Positions 7,532 to 15,302 of a stretch of DNA of 41,897 nucleotides are shown here, in pieces. The translations under genes were made by a program, and so were the position numbers. The stretch is from assembly GCF_025060895.1 (NCBI RefSeq), contig NZ_JANZKV010000098.1, positions 1 through 41,897 on the forward strand. The letters run 5' to 3'. The stretch is from Stieleria sedimenti. Its GTDB lineage: Bacteria; Planctomycetota; Planctomycetia; Pirellulales; Pirellulaceae. How positions within the stretch are numbered: the stretch's first letter is position 1; each line of letters opens with the position of its first letter. The notes below the pieces were generated by a model. That model had not been told where the DNA came from, made no database searches, and was given only the letters and a program-made list of their open reading frames with translations.

Positions 7532-9883
7532 TCAGAAATCATCGCCGCCCGCGTTGCCGCTTCCCACGTTGTCCGTTGACGTGCCGCTGTTGAGTCCCGT
7601 GTAGCCCTGGTCGGCGTTGTCATTGGACTCGTTGTTAGAAAGCGTACCGAAGTTCTCGACCAGATCGACTCCGTCGTCAAAGTTGCCTTCGGCGTAATTG
7701 CCGTCAAACAAGCCGTTGTTTTGGTTGAAGTAGAAACCGTCCTCGGCATTGCCAATCGCCTGGTTTCCCGTCATCAGATGATCGTTGCTGTAAAACTGGA
7801 AGCCGTCGTTCCAGTTGCTGATCGCTTCGTTGTCGCTGAACGTATCTAAATTGTAGGAAAAATCGTATCCGTCGTCGTCGTTGCCGATCGCCTGGTTTCT
7901 CGCAATCGTCCCCGCGTTGTGCTTGAAATCAAAGCCATTGGATCCATTCTGTTCGGACGTATTGTCTTCGAAATCGCCGAAGTTATTGCGAAACTCGAAA
8001 CCGTTGAACGAATTCGATGCGGCATAGTTTCCGCTGACCGTGCCCGCGGTATCGTTCAGCGTGAATCCGTTTCCAAAGTTGAAAACGGACAGATTGTCTT
8101 GGATCGTATCGTAGTTGTCTTCGAACCAGAAACCGTCCAGGAAATTGTCGAAGGCAACGTTGTTGCTCACGACGCCGTTGTTGGTTTCCACTTCGAACCC
8201 TGAGGAAGCGTTGTCGGTCGACTCGTTCTCGCTAATGTCACCCTCGTTGAACGACACCACGAACCCGGACATGGTGTTCTCGATCGCTTCATTTTGGAAG
8301 ATCAAGCCGTCGTTGTAGACCAGCAGAAAGCCCTCTTCGCCGTTTTCCATGGCGCGATTGGCCGTGACCGATCCGCTGTTGGACGCGATCACGAACCCGG
8401 CGGTTTGATTGTCTTGAGACGTGTTGCGATCAAGCGTTCCGCTGTTGTCGTCGATCCAAAAGCCGGCTTCGGCGTTGTCGAACGCGCGGTTTCCCGACAA
8501 GGAACTGTCCGCGTCAATCGCCGCAAAACGGAACCCATTTTCGGCCGCGTCAGTGACTTCGTTGCCAAACAGATGAACGTTGGCCAGATCGTCGTAATCC
8601 GTGCCGTTGTCGCTGGAAATGCCGTGCAGTCCGCCCGCGATGCTGAAATGGCCGACCCGGGCGTTGTTTGCCATGACGATCACCGACTGCGTGTCGTCGC
8701 TGCCGCGAAGATGGATCGGGGTTCCGAAACGTGCCACGGCGCCCGTGTCAGCACCCTTGACCGTAAACCCACCTCCCAGCAAATTCTGTCCGTCTTGCAC
8801 GACGATCGAGTGGCTCAGTTCCAGTTCACCGGCGGAACCATCCAGAATGACCGTGTCGGTCGTCGACGTCGCGACGGCATCGGGAACATCGTCGGTGTCG
8901 GCATCCAGCACCGTGACCGAGCCGATGGCAAAGTCATGCTCGGCGTGCAATGCCGCTTCTTGCCCGCCGGGCGTCGGTGTCGCTCGGGTGACCACGTCAA
9001 TGTCGCGAACGATGACATCTGTCATCCGACGTTGCATGACGCACATCCGTCGAGATCGTCCGCGATCGGTCCCCAGCGGCAACCGGACAGCAATCACAGC
9101 GGCGGACTGATCGCCGCGGACGTCGTCATGTTGGTATTGGGCGCCCAGCGTCAAGCGAGAATCGAGCCCCAGCCACGGTAGATCGTAGCAGCGCCATTCG
9201 GCACGCAGACGCGGTCCGGCCACCGATCGAGCGTTGGCCGAATCGGTTTCAAAATGGAAAAAGCCGGCAAACCCTCGGATTTCGCTCTCGAACCATTGAG
9301 GTTTTTGCCACAGCAACGCCCCGACTTCGCCGTCGAACCCGTGATACGCCCGCTCTTCGTTGTTCTGAACCACCAGATTGCCGTTGGAAATCACGGCCGT
9401 CGGCGCGACCGCCGTTTGGGAGCCGCCTTCGGGCAGGTAACCATTGAATCGCAAATCAAATCGCCGCGTCAACAGTTCCGCACCGATCGTTCCCTGATGA
9501 AACCAATTGCCATTGGCGGATTGTTTCAAGTCATAAAAGCCGTAGGCGCCCAGAATGCACTCACAGTCCATCAAATGTCGAATCGCCAGCCCCCAATTTC
9601 CTTCTCCGCCACCCACATCAGCAAACTGTCCCCGCACGTCGGCGAACAGTAGGCTGGAGTCATTCCAAAACAACGGCAGGAACATGTCGGTGTGCAACCG
9701 CACGTCTTCGTCACTCGGGCGAACCCCTGCCGCCACATAGGGCCGGTAAACATCGCCATCATAAGAGACAACGCCTAACGAATCGGCCGCAGACAACGTC
9801 GCTGCGATGCAGATCAGGTTGATGATGAGGCAGCCGATCCACGACGAACTCGTTTGAAGCTTGAGACATCCATGTTCCTTCAC
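7532..9883 (-). CDS. Inverse-autotransporter-like surface protein with 22-residue beta-helix repeats
   Basis: I chose the GTG at 9883: an AGGA lies 7 nt upstream and it gives a clean signal peptide ending 'ICIAATLSAADS'. The frame stays open to 10096, but that extension is not leader-like. The product has 783 residues. Residues about 40-270 resemble the inverse autotransporter (intimin/invasin) barrel: 'MFLPLFWNDSSLLFADVRGQ', 'GLAIRHLMDCECILGAYGFY', 'WFHQGTIGAELLTRRFDLR'. They are followed by the linker 'RMTDVIVRDIDVVTRA', like the conserved exit segment of this family. From about residue 448 to 770 the chain is 14 units, plus one decayed unit, of exactly 22 residues. The unit pattern is GFxFxxNxGxxxxNxAxxNxxD, which fits a right-handed beta-helix. 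The barrel would sit in the outer membrane with the helix outside. The role (adhesion, glycan binding or lyase) is unknown and no catalytic residues stand out. It converges on the TonB receptor gene. Confidence 0.75.
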   Translation of the reverse strand: MKEHGCLKLQTSSSWIGCLIINLICIAATLSAADSLGVVSYDGDVYRPYVAAGVRPSDEDVRLHTDMFLPLFWNDSSLLFADVRGQFADVGGGEGNWGLAIRHLMDCECILGAYGFYDLKQSANGNWFHQGTIGAELLTRRFDLRFNGYLPEGGSQTAVAPTAVISNGNLVVQNNEERAYHGFDGEVGALLWQKPQWFESEIRGFAGFFHFETDSANARSVAGPRLRAEWRCYDLPWLGLDSRLTLGAQYQHDDVRGDQSAAVIAVRLPLGTDRGRSRRMCVMQRRMTDVIVRDIDVVTRATPTPGGQEAALHAEHDFAIGSVTVLDADTDDVPDAVATSTTDTVILDGSAGELELSHSIVVQDGQNLLGGGFTVKGADTGAVARFGTPIHLRGSDDTQSVIVMANNARVGHFSIAGGLHGISSDNGTDYDDLANVHLFGNEVTDAAENGFRFAAIDADSSLSGNRAFDNAEAGFWIDDNSGTLDRNTSQDNQTAGFVIASNSGSVTANRAMENGEEGFLLVYNDGLIFQNEAIENTMSGFVVSFNEGDISENESTDNASSGFEVETNNGVVSNNVAFDNFLDGFWFEDNYDTIQDNLSVFNFGNGFTLNDTAGTVSGNYAASNSFNGFEFRNNFGDFEDNTSEQNGSNGFDFKHNAGTIARNQAIGNDDDGYDFSYNLDTFSDNEAISNWNDGFQFYSNDHLMTGNQAIGNAEDGFYFNQNNGLFDGNYAEGNFDDGVDLVENFGTLSNNESNDNADQGYTGLNSGTSTDNVGSGNAGGDDF

Positions 9884-10281
9884 GATACTATCCTGGTTGA
9901 CAATCAATGAGAATCGATAACTTGGTGTCGCCTCCTTGGTCCGCACGCTGCGAAACGTGCTCACTTGGTCAATATCGGAATCCGGCCAAGTCGATTGAAT
10001 TGGATCTGGCAGAGAAATCCGAATCCTTGACGGTGAGTTTGCCGGTGGTGAGGCGTTCGGCCTTGCGTCGCAGTCTGGCGGCTCGTCCGGTTTCAATCTG
10101 CGCGCGATTCATCATTCCGCTTGAGCCATTCGCGGAGATCTTGATGAGGGAGTTGCCTCAAGACACTTTTTGAAACTGTTTCGTCAAACACCGTTTCCAG
10201 AGAACCCGCGTGAGTGGATGTTCACAGTCGTTCCACCAATTGCCGGACGCTGAATCGGCTTATCGGCCGTTGGCAGGGAAC

Positions 10282-10320
10282 TCCTTGCCCGAACACACGC
10301 GGAAAACGAAACGGCAAGGA
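10282..10320 (-). terminator. Possible hairpin after the PEP-CTERM gene
   Basis: TCCTTGCC (10282-10289) pairs with GGCAAGGA (10313-10320) around a 23-nt loop, 28 nt past the stop of the PEP-CTERM gene on the minus strand. There is no T-tract, so the terminator role is tentative. The rest of the 465-bp gap (9884-10348) shows no gene. It should hold the promoter of the beta-helix gene, but I see no convincing -35/-10 pair. Confidence 0.3.
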
Positions 10321-10348
10321 ATCCTACGAGTAATACCTCTGAACGGCT

Positions 10349-11632
10349 TTACCGCTGGCGTTTCCGGTGTCGGCGCTGGGTGAGAACGCAACCGGTTGCC
10401 AGCAGAATCAGGGCAAAACTGGCGGGTTCCGGCACCGCGGAAACGGCCACGCGGTAGGTCCCCAAGGTGTTGTCGGTGAAACGAAGGGAAATGTAAAACT
10501 CACCTTCCTCGGCCGCTGATGCTCCAGCGAGAAACGAGATCTGACGACCGTCAATCACATCACCGACGCGGGCCAATTCGCCAAAGGTCGAACCCACTTT
10601 ATAGTACGTGACCAATTCCGGGTCGTTGTTCGTCACGGCACGGAACACGGCCGCGTCACCATTGACAGCTAACGAAAACGTATCGAAATTCAGAAACTGA
10701 TCGTCTCCGTAGGGAGTCTCGTTGTTGACCAGGGTGTCAAAATTGCCGGCTTCGTCGACGGAATAAAAACCGATTCGATTGTTGGACGGGTTGACCGTTG
10801 CGGCTGCGAAGTAGGCGACGTTGTTGTCGATTTCGGTGTCGGCAAAACCCAGAAATTGCTCACCGGTACCGGGCATGACATCGTTGGTGTCGAAGATCTT
10901 TTCCAGGGTTCCGGATCGGTCGGAATAGACGCCGGACAAGCCGGCGCCGTTGTTGCCATGGAAAAGAATGGAACCATTTTTTCCGATGTCGCCTCGCGAG
11001 GATTGAAAGCTGTCGATGTCGAAGTTTCCGGTGCCCGAGGGAACCGCCGTGTTGCGGTTGGCGATCGTTGTGTTGGTTCCGCCAGAGTTCTTGTAGAAGC
11101 CCGGATTATTGAACACCGAGGATGTCCCCGAGCCGTGCATCACCACATCTCCATTGGCCAGCACCCGAAGGTTTCGAAACGTTCGCGGCGATGTTCCCGT
11201 TTGCTCGATCAGTTGAGGGGTTCCGCTTGAACCGAGACGATAAAGATAGTTATCCGTGCTCACCCGACCGCTGAAGAACACATCGTTTTCAAAGACGTCG
11301 ATGGCATCAATGAAACTGAAGGTCGTCGTCCCTGAAAAGACCGGGTGCGAAACGATGGTGTTGTGATCCAGCAGTGTCGAAAAGCTCCCGTCGGAGCTGC
11401 GCCGAATGATCCCGAATTCACTTTGATTCGTCGACGGATTGAATCCCGATGCGATAAAGACGTCATCGTCTCCATCGGATCGCACAAAGCTTGCGCTGAT
11501 GTTGGGGCCAAACCCAGGGACCTGAGTGTCAGAATGGAGTACCTCTCTGAACTGGAGTGTCTGCGCGTTCGTCGAGCAATTCCCGGTCAGTAACGCGGCG
11601 CCTAGGAGAAGAATCAAGCTGGTCAATCGCAT
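10349..11632 (-). CDS. PEP-CTERM sorted exported protein
   Basis: I chose the ATG at 11632, since the protein then opens with a typical signal peptide 'MRLTSLILLLGAALLTGNC' (427 residues in all). The frame is open 14 codons further upstream, but those are unlike a leader. The C-terminus has the full sorting tag: 'AVPEPASF', then a hydrophobic stretch, then the basic tail 'RRHRKRQR'. PEP-CTERM tags are recognised by an exosortase, which is not encoded here. The body contains loosely repeated NxxGxxxF-like segments ('GDIGKNGSILFHG', 'LAVNGDAAVFRAV', 'RVLANGDVVMHG'), as in tandem-repeat PEP-CTERM proteins, and is rich in Asn, Thr, Ser and Asp. It is likely an exported surface or matrix protein. 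A lipobox-like Cys (GNC) near residue 19 is a possible alternative processing site. The function is unknown. Confidence 0.8.
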   Translation of the reverse strand: MRLTSLILLLGAALLTGNCSTNAQTLQFREVLHSDTQVPGFGPNISASFVRSDGDDDVFIASGFNPSTNQSEFGIIRRSSDGSFSTLLDHNTIVSHPVFSGTTTFSFIDAIDVFENDVFFSGRVSTDNYLYRLGSSGTPQLIEQTGTSPRTFRNLRVLANGDVVMHGSGTSSVFNNPGFYKNSGGTNTTIANRNTAVPSGTGNFDIDSFQSSRGDIGKNGSILFHGNNGAGLSGVYSDRSGTLEKIFDTNDVMPGTGEQFLGFADTEIDNNVAYFAAATVNPSNNRIGFYSVDEAGNFDTLVNNETPYGDDQFLNFDTFSLAVNGDAAVFRAVTNNDPELVTYYKVGSTFGELARVGDVIDGRQISFLAGASAAEEGEFYISLRFTDNTLGTYRVAVSAVPEPASFALILLATGCVLTQRRHRKRQR

Positions 11633-11767
11633 CGGTGTCCCGCCTCGTGCTGTATGTGCACCGTGCCCGTGCACTAATGTTGTGTTGTCGTCGTCTCGAA
11701 GCTGTCATTGCAAGAACGCCAACATACAGCCCCCGTGACGCGTCTGCAACAAACGGGCGGCTCAAGC

Positions 11768-11838
11768 CTGGACACCAGCGCCGTTGGTGTCCAGCCTTCA
11801 GGCGAATCTCGGATTCGCAAGCTGGAAGCTTACGCCAC
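11768..11838 (-). terminator. Two hairpins and an AAGCTT repeat after the tkt-exbD operon
   Basis: CTGGACACCA (11768-11777) pairs perfectly with TGGTGTCCAG (11785-11794), and GCGAATC (11802-11808) pairs with GATTCGC (11812-11818). The second stem runs into a reversed copy of the dispersed CAAGCTGGAAGCTTACG repeat that ends just before the last ExbD stop. The position suits transcription termination of the operon. The repeat itself is the same family as at 4781 and 20781. The remaining upstream region of the PEP-CTERM gene shows no clear promoter. Confidence 0.5.
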
Positions 11839-11840
11839 GG

Positions 11841-12287
11841 TCAGTCGGCTGCGGTGGCGTAGAGGACGCGGTCGGCGCCGGCGGCGCGGGCCGCGTCGTA
11901 GGCGGCGACCGTGCGTTCCATCGTCACTTCGCTCTCCGGGTCGATGATCACCGGTGGCTGCACGCCCAACGCGATCACTTCTGCCAACCGGGATTGCAAG
12001 ACCTCGACCGATTCGATCCGCTGGCCGCCGAACTCGATGAGGGGCAATCCGTTCCGCACCAACAGCTTGACCACGATCTCGTCAAACGCTTCCACCGGAG
12101 GCGGCTGGTCGATGTTGGCTTCGCTGCCGCCGGCGGGGACTTCGGCCAAGGCACTCGGTAAGTCGTACTCGGGGGTCTCGAAACTGCTGGTCCAAACGAA
12201 GAAGATCAGCAGCAAAAAAACGACGTCGATCATCGGCGTCATTTTGACTTCCAGGGCACCCGTTCGACCATGGCTGGGTAATCGCAT
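11841..12287 (-). CDS. ExbD/TolR-family biopolymer transport protein (second copy)
   Basis: This is a 148-residue protein with the family layout: a short cytoplasmic start, one membrane helix and a periplasmic domain. The start of the helix carries 'VKMTPMIDVVFLLLIFF', including the conserved Asp needed for proton flow in ExbB/ExbD and TolQ/TolR motors. The periplasmic part includes 'PPVIIDPESEVTMERTVAAY', as in the C-terminal ExbD fold. It begins 4 nt after the first exbD stop and is the last gene of the operon. No ExbB/TolQ/MotA partner is present in the window. The two ExbD copies differ clearly in sequence and could form a hetero-oligomer. Confidence 0.85.
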   Translation of the reverse strand: MRLPSHGRTGALEVKMTPMIDVVFLLLIFFVWTSSFETPEYDLPSALAEVPAGGSEANIDQPPPVEAFDEIVVKLLVRNGLPLIEFGGQRIESVEVLQSRLAEVIALGVQPPVIIDPESEVTMERTVAAYDAARAAGADRVLYATAAD

Positions 12288-12291
12288 CGCA

Positions 12292-12708
12292 CTAGCCCTG
12301 TTCCTTGACCGCTAATTTGATATCCAACAACCCGAGTTCGGCCGATGCTTTCAAAATCGGCTCGATGATTCCATACGGGACCTCACCGTCGGTGCGGATT
12401 CGCAGCGATGCTGATTCTCCGTCGCGGCGCACCACGTCTTTCAGGATCGCATCGATCCCGGCGTCGTCGACAATTTTGCCGCCGACGAGTCGTTGACGGT
12501 CGCGGTTGACGGTGATGGTCACCGAGACCGGATCGACGCTGAGCGGATTGTGCGTCGACGCAACGGGCAGCTCGACGGGCAAACGCGACTCCTGCCGCGC
12601 CAGGTGGCTGGACACCAGGAAGAAGATGATCAGCAGAAACACGACGTCGATCATCGGCGTCATGTTGGCACCGGTGAACGGTCGGTTCTGCTGATTGGGG
12701 ATCTTCAT
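12292..12708 (-). CDS. ExbD/TolR-family biopolymer transport protein (first copy)
   Basis: The 138-residue product has a short N-terminus, then 'ANMTPMIDVVFLLIIFFLVS', a single membrane helix with the proton-path Asp. The periplasmic domain has the pattern 'RIRTDGEVPYGIIEPILKAS' and ends 'LLDIKLAVKEQ', the usual ExbD C-terminal fold. Family members couple the proton motive force, through an ExbB or TolQ partner, to TonB or TolA type periplasmic proteins. The gene starts 4 nt after the transketolase stop and ends 4 nt before the second copy, so the three are almost certainly co-transcribed. The partner must be encoded elsewhere. Confidence 0.87.
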   Translation of the reverse strand: MKIPNQQNRPFTGANMTPMIDVVFLLIIFFLVSSHLARQESRLPVELPVASTHNPLSVDPVSVTITVNRDRQRLVGGKIVDDAGIDAILKDVVRRDGESASLRIRTDGEVPYGIIEPILKASAELGLLDIKLAVKEQG

Positions 12709-12712
12709 CGGC

Positions 12713-14758
12713 TCAGCCGCCGGCGGCTGCGATCACGGCGTCTTCGTTGATGCCGAAGTGCTCGTAGACTTCTGAATACGGTCCGCTGGCGCCGTAGCCG
12801 GACATGCCGACAAACTTGCCTTGCAGCCCGATCCAGCGGTCCCAGGACATTCTCAGGCCCGCTTCGACGGCCACGCGGTTGGTGACTTCGGGCGGCAACA
12901 CTTGATCTTGGTAGGCTTGGCTTTGCTCGGCAAAAATGTCCATGCAAGGCATGCTGACGACGCGAACTTTCTTGCCCGCCGCGGTCAGTTTTTCGGCGGC
13001 CGTGACACACAATCCGAGTTCGCTGCCGCTGCCCATCAAGATCACATCCGGGGTGCCTTCACAGTCCGAAAGCACATAACCGCCTTTGGCACATCCCGAT
13101 GCGGCGGCGTACTTGGTCCGGCACAGCGTGGCCATGTTTTGACGGGACAGCACCATCGCGGCGGGATGATCGCTGATCTCCATCGCGGCTCGGTAACATT
13201 CGGCGACTTCGTTGGCGTCGCCGGGGCGGAACACGTTCAACCCTGGAATCGCCCGGCAGGCCGACAGGTGTTCGACCGGTTGGTGGGTCGGGCCGTCTTC
13301 GCCGACGCCGATCGAATCGTGCGTCAGGATGTACAGAATCGGCTGGTGCATGATCGATGACAGACGCATCGCACCACGCATGTAGTCGGTAAACACGAAG
13401 AACGTCGCCGCATAACCGCGCAGCCCGGTCAGACAGATGCCGTTGACGATGCCCGCCATGGCGTGTTCGCGGATGCCGAAGTGCAGGTTGCGACCGGCGT
13501 ATTGATTCGGCAAAAAGTCTCCGGCGCCTTCGAACGTCAGATCGCTCTTGTTGCTCGGCGCCAAGTCGGCCGATCCGCCGATCATGAAAGGAACGTTCTT
13601 GGCGATCGCGTTGAGCACTTTGCCGCTGCTGTTTCGCGTCGCGTCGCCTTTTTCGCTGGCTTCGAATTCCGGGATGTCTTTGTCCCAGCCCGCGGGCAAC
13701 TTACGATCAAAGATCGCCTGCAGCTCGGCCGCTTTTTCTGGGTTGGCCGACTGGTACGCCGCCCAGGTTTCGTTCCATTTCTGGTAATCGGCGGCGCCAC
13801 GCTGTCCGAGGTTGTTGGCGAAGTGCTCGATGACGCCGTCGGGGATGTGGAATTTCTCTTCGGGCGGAAACCCGTAGGCTTTCTTGGCCAGCTCGACTTC
13901 GTCCCAGCCCAGCGGCGCCCCGTGTGCTCCGTGTGTGTTTTGCTTATTCGGGGCACCCCAGCCGATGATCGTCTTGCAGATGATGATGGTCGGCTTGTCG
14001 GTGCAGTTGCGAAAACTCTCGATCGCCTTAGACAGGTTGGACAGTTCGTTGACATCGGAAACGTGAACGACGTTCCAGCCGAGGCCTTCGAATCGTTTGC
14101 CGACGTCTTCAGAGAACGACAAACTGGTGTCGCCTTCGATCGTGATGCTGTTGTCGTCGTACAGCCAACACAGGTTGTCCAGTTTCAGATGGCCGGCGAC
14201 CGAAGCGGCTTCGCAGGCGACGCCTTCCATCAAATCGCCGTCGCTGCAGAGGGCAAAGACGTTGTAGTCGAACAGCTTGTGTTGATCGGTGTTGTAGTTT
14301 TCGGCCAGCCACTTTTGGCTCATCGCCATCCCGACGCTGTTGCTGACGCCCGCACCGAGTGGTCCGGTCGTGGTTTCGATTCCCGCCGCTTCGGCGTATT
14401 CCGGGTGCCCGGCACAAACGCTTCCGATCTGACGAAAGTTCTTGATGTCGTCCAGCTTGATCGACAGTTCGTCCAGCACGTTGCCGTCTTTGTCGGTCGC
14501 TTTGACGCCGGCCAGGTGCAGGGTGCTGTAGAGCAGCATCGACGCGTGACCGCAGGACAGCACGAACCGGTCACGGTTGGGCCAATTCGGATGCGATGGA
14601 TCATATTGCATCGTGTGATTGAACAACTGATAGGCGATTGGTGCGAGCGCCATCGGTGTTCCCGGGTGACCGCTGTTGGCAGTCTGGACCGCATCCATGC
14701 TAAGGGAGCGAATGGTGTCGACCGCTAGGGTCTCGAGATCAGTCGATGCAACACTCAT
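12713..14758 (-). CDS. tkt: Transketolase
   Basis: The 681-residue protein matches the full length of bacterial transketolases, thiamine-diphosphate enzymes of the pentose phosphate pathway that move two-carbon units between sugar phosphates. The start at 14758 ('MSVASTDLETLAVDTIRSL') is the usual family N-terminus; an upstream open stretch is not conserved-looking. Visible signatures are 'NSGHPGTPMALAP' near residue 28, the ThDP-binding 'CSDGDLMEGVACEA', 'GWGAPNKQNTHGAHG', and the central 'HDSIGVGEDGPTHQPVEHL' that binds the cofactor and substrate. 'FGIREHAMAGIVNGI' precedes it. The domains run PP, Pyr and C-terminal without breaks. The cytoplasmic enzyme heads an operon with two exbD genes, which is not an expected metabolic pairing. 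No clear ribosome site is seen. Confidence 0.95.
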   Translation of the reverse strand: MSVASTDLETLAVDTIRSLSMDAVQTANSGHPGTPMALAPIAYQLFNHTMQYDPSHPNWPNRDRFVLSCGHASMLLYSTLHLAGVKATDKDGNVLDELSIKLDDIKNFRQIGSVCAGHPEYAEAAGIETTTGPLGAGVSNSVGMAMSQKWLAENYNTDQHKLFDYNVFALCSDGDLMEGVACEAASVAGHLKLDNLCWLYDDNSITIEGDTSLSFSEDVGKRFEGLGWNVVHVSDVNELSNLSKAIESFRNCTDKPTIIICKTIIGWGAPNKQNTHGAHGAPLGWDEVELAKKAYGFPPEEKFHIPDGVIEHFANNLGQRGAADYQKWNETWAAYQSANPEKAAELQAIFDRKLPAGWDKDIPEFEASEKGDATRNSSGKVLNAIAKNVPFMIGGSADLAPSNKSDLTFEGAGDFLPNQYAGRNLHFGIREHAMAGIVNGICLTGLRGYAATFFVFTDYMRGAMRLSSIMHQPILYILTHDSIGVGEDGPTHQPVEHLSACRAIPGLNVFRPGDANEVAECYRAAMEISDHPAAMVLSRQNMATLCRTKYAAASGCAKGGYVLSDCEGTPDVILMGSGSELGLCVTAAEKLTAAGKKVRVVSMPCMDIFAEQSQAYQDQVLPPEVTNRVAVEAGLRMSWDRWIGLQGKFVGMSGYGASGPYSEVYEHFGINEDAVIAAAGG

Positions 14759-15302
14759 TTTGCGTGGTCTATTTCGTCGAGAGAGGAAGGAAATTTCGTT
14801 TCGGCCAGCCGCAAAAGGTACCGCGTTTGTGGGGATTTCGAAAGGGTCGACGGACAACCGTCACGTCAACACCCCGCTTTTCCCGGCCCCAAGACGTGAT
14901 TTTTTTGAAAATCGGACGGAGATTTCGATCCCCCGTTTGCCGGCGAGCAAGCGTCGTGCTCGACGGCGATCGCCTGTTCGGATCGGTGCACACCGGCGCC
15001 GACGGAACCAAGCGAATCGTTGCCGGGATGTCGGCGCAACCCGTAGGCCCTGAAGTCAAGCTGAGATGAACCCACGGATGGCAGCGCGGACCCACGGATG
15101 GAGAGCAGCCTGGGATCCGTGGGTTCGCGCTGCCATCCGTGGGTTTTATTCAACTCGCTTGCAGGGTTTTGCCATGGAACGCAAGGCCGGTGCGGCCACT
15201 CGCCACACGCCGATGACAGCCAGCAGGCGGGATCCTCCATGACATCCTGTTCACAGGCGGAGCCCTACGCCGTGAACGATTTATCTCCTGTGTACTGCGA
15301 GG
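14759..15302. other. Gene-free stretch upstream of transketolase
   Basis: No reading frame here has coding character. The part next to 14759 should hold the tkt promoter, but I do not see a convincing -35/-10 pair. The only structure is the long hairpin described at 15069-15145. The far end borders the stop of the membrane protein gene. Confidence 0.6.
15069..15145. repeat. 31-bp hairpin built from ACCCACGGAT repeats
   Basis: Positions 15069-15088 pair perfectly with 15126-15145, and 15090-15099 with 15115-15124. The one position between the arms (15089/15125) can form a G-U pair. The loop is about 15 nt. Each arm contains the word ACCCACGGAT twice, so the palindrome seems to have grown by duplication of a small unit. 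No T-tract follows. It looks like a dispersed intergenic palindromic repeat, though no second copy is in the window. Confidence 0.7.

Noticed and set aside
13463-14728. Long open frame on the opposite strand of the transketolase gene
   Set aside because: It lies entirely inside a clear transketolase and has no recognisable domain; GC-rich codon use produces such open antisense frames.
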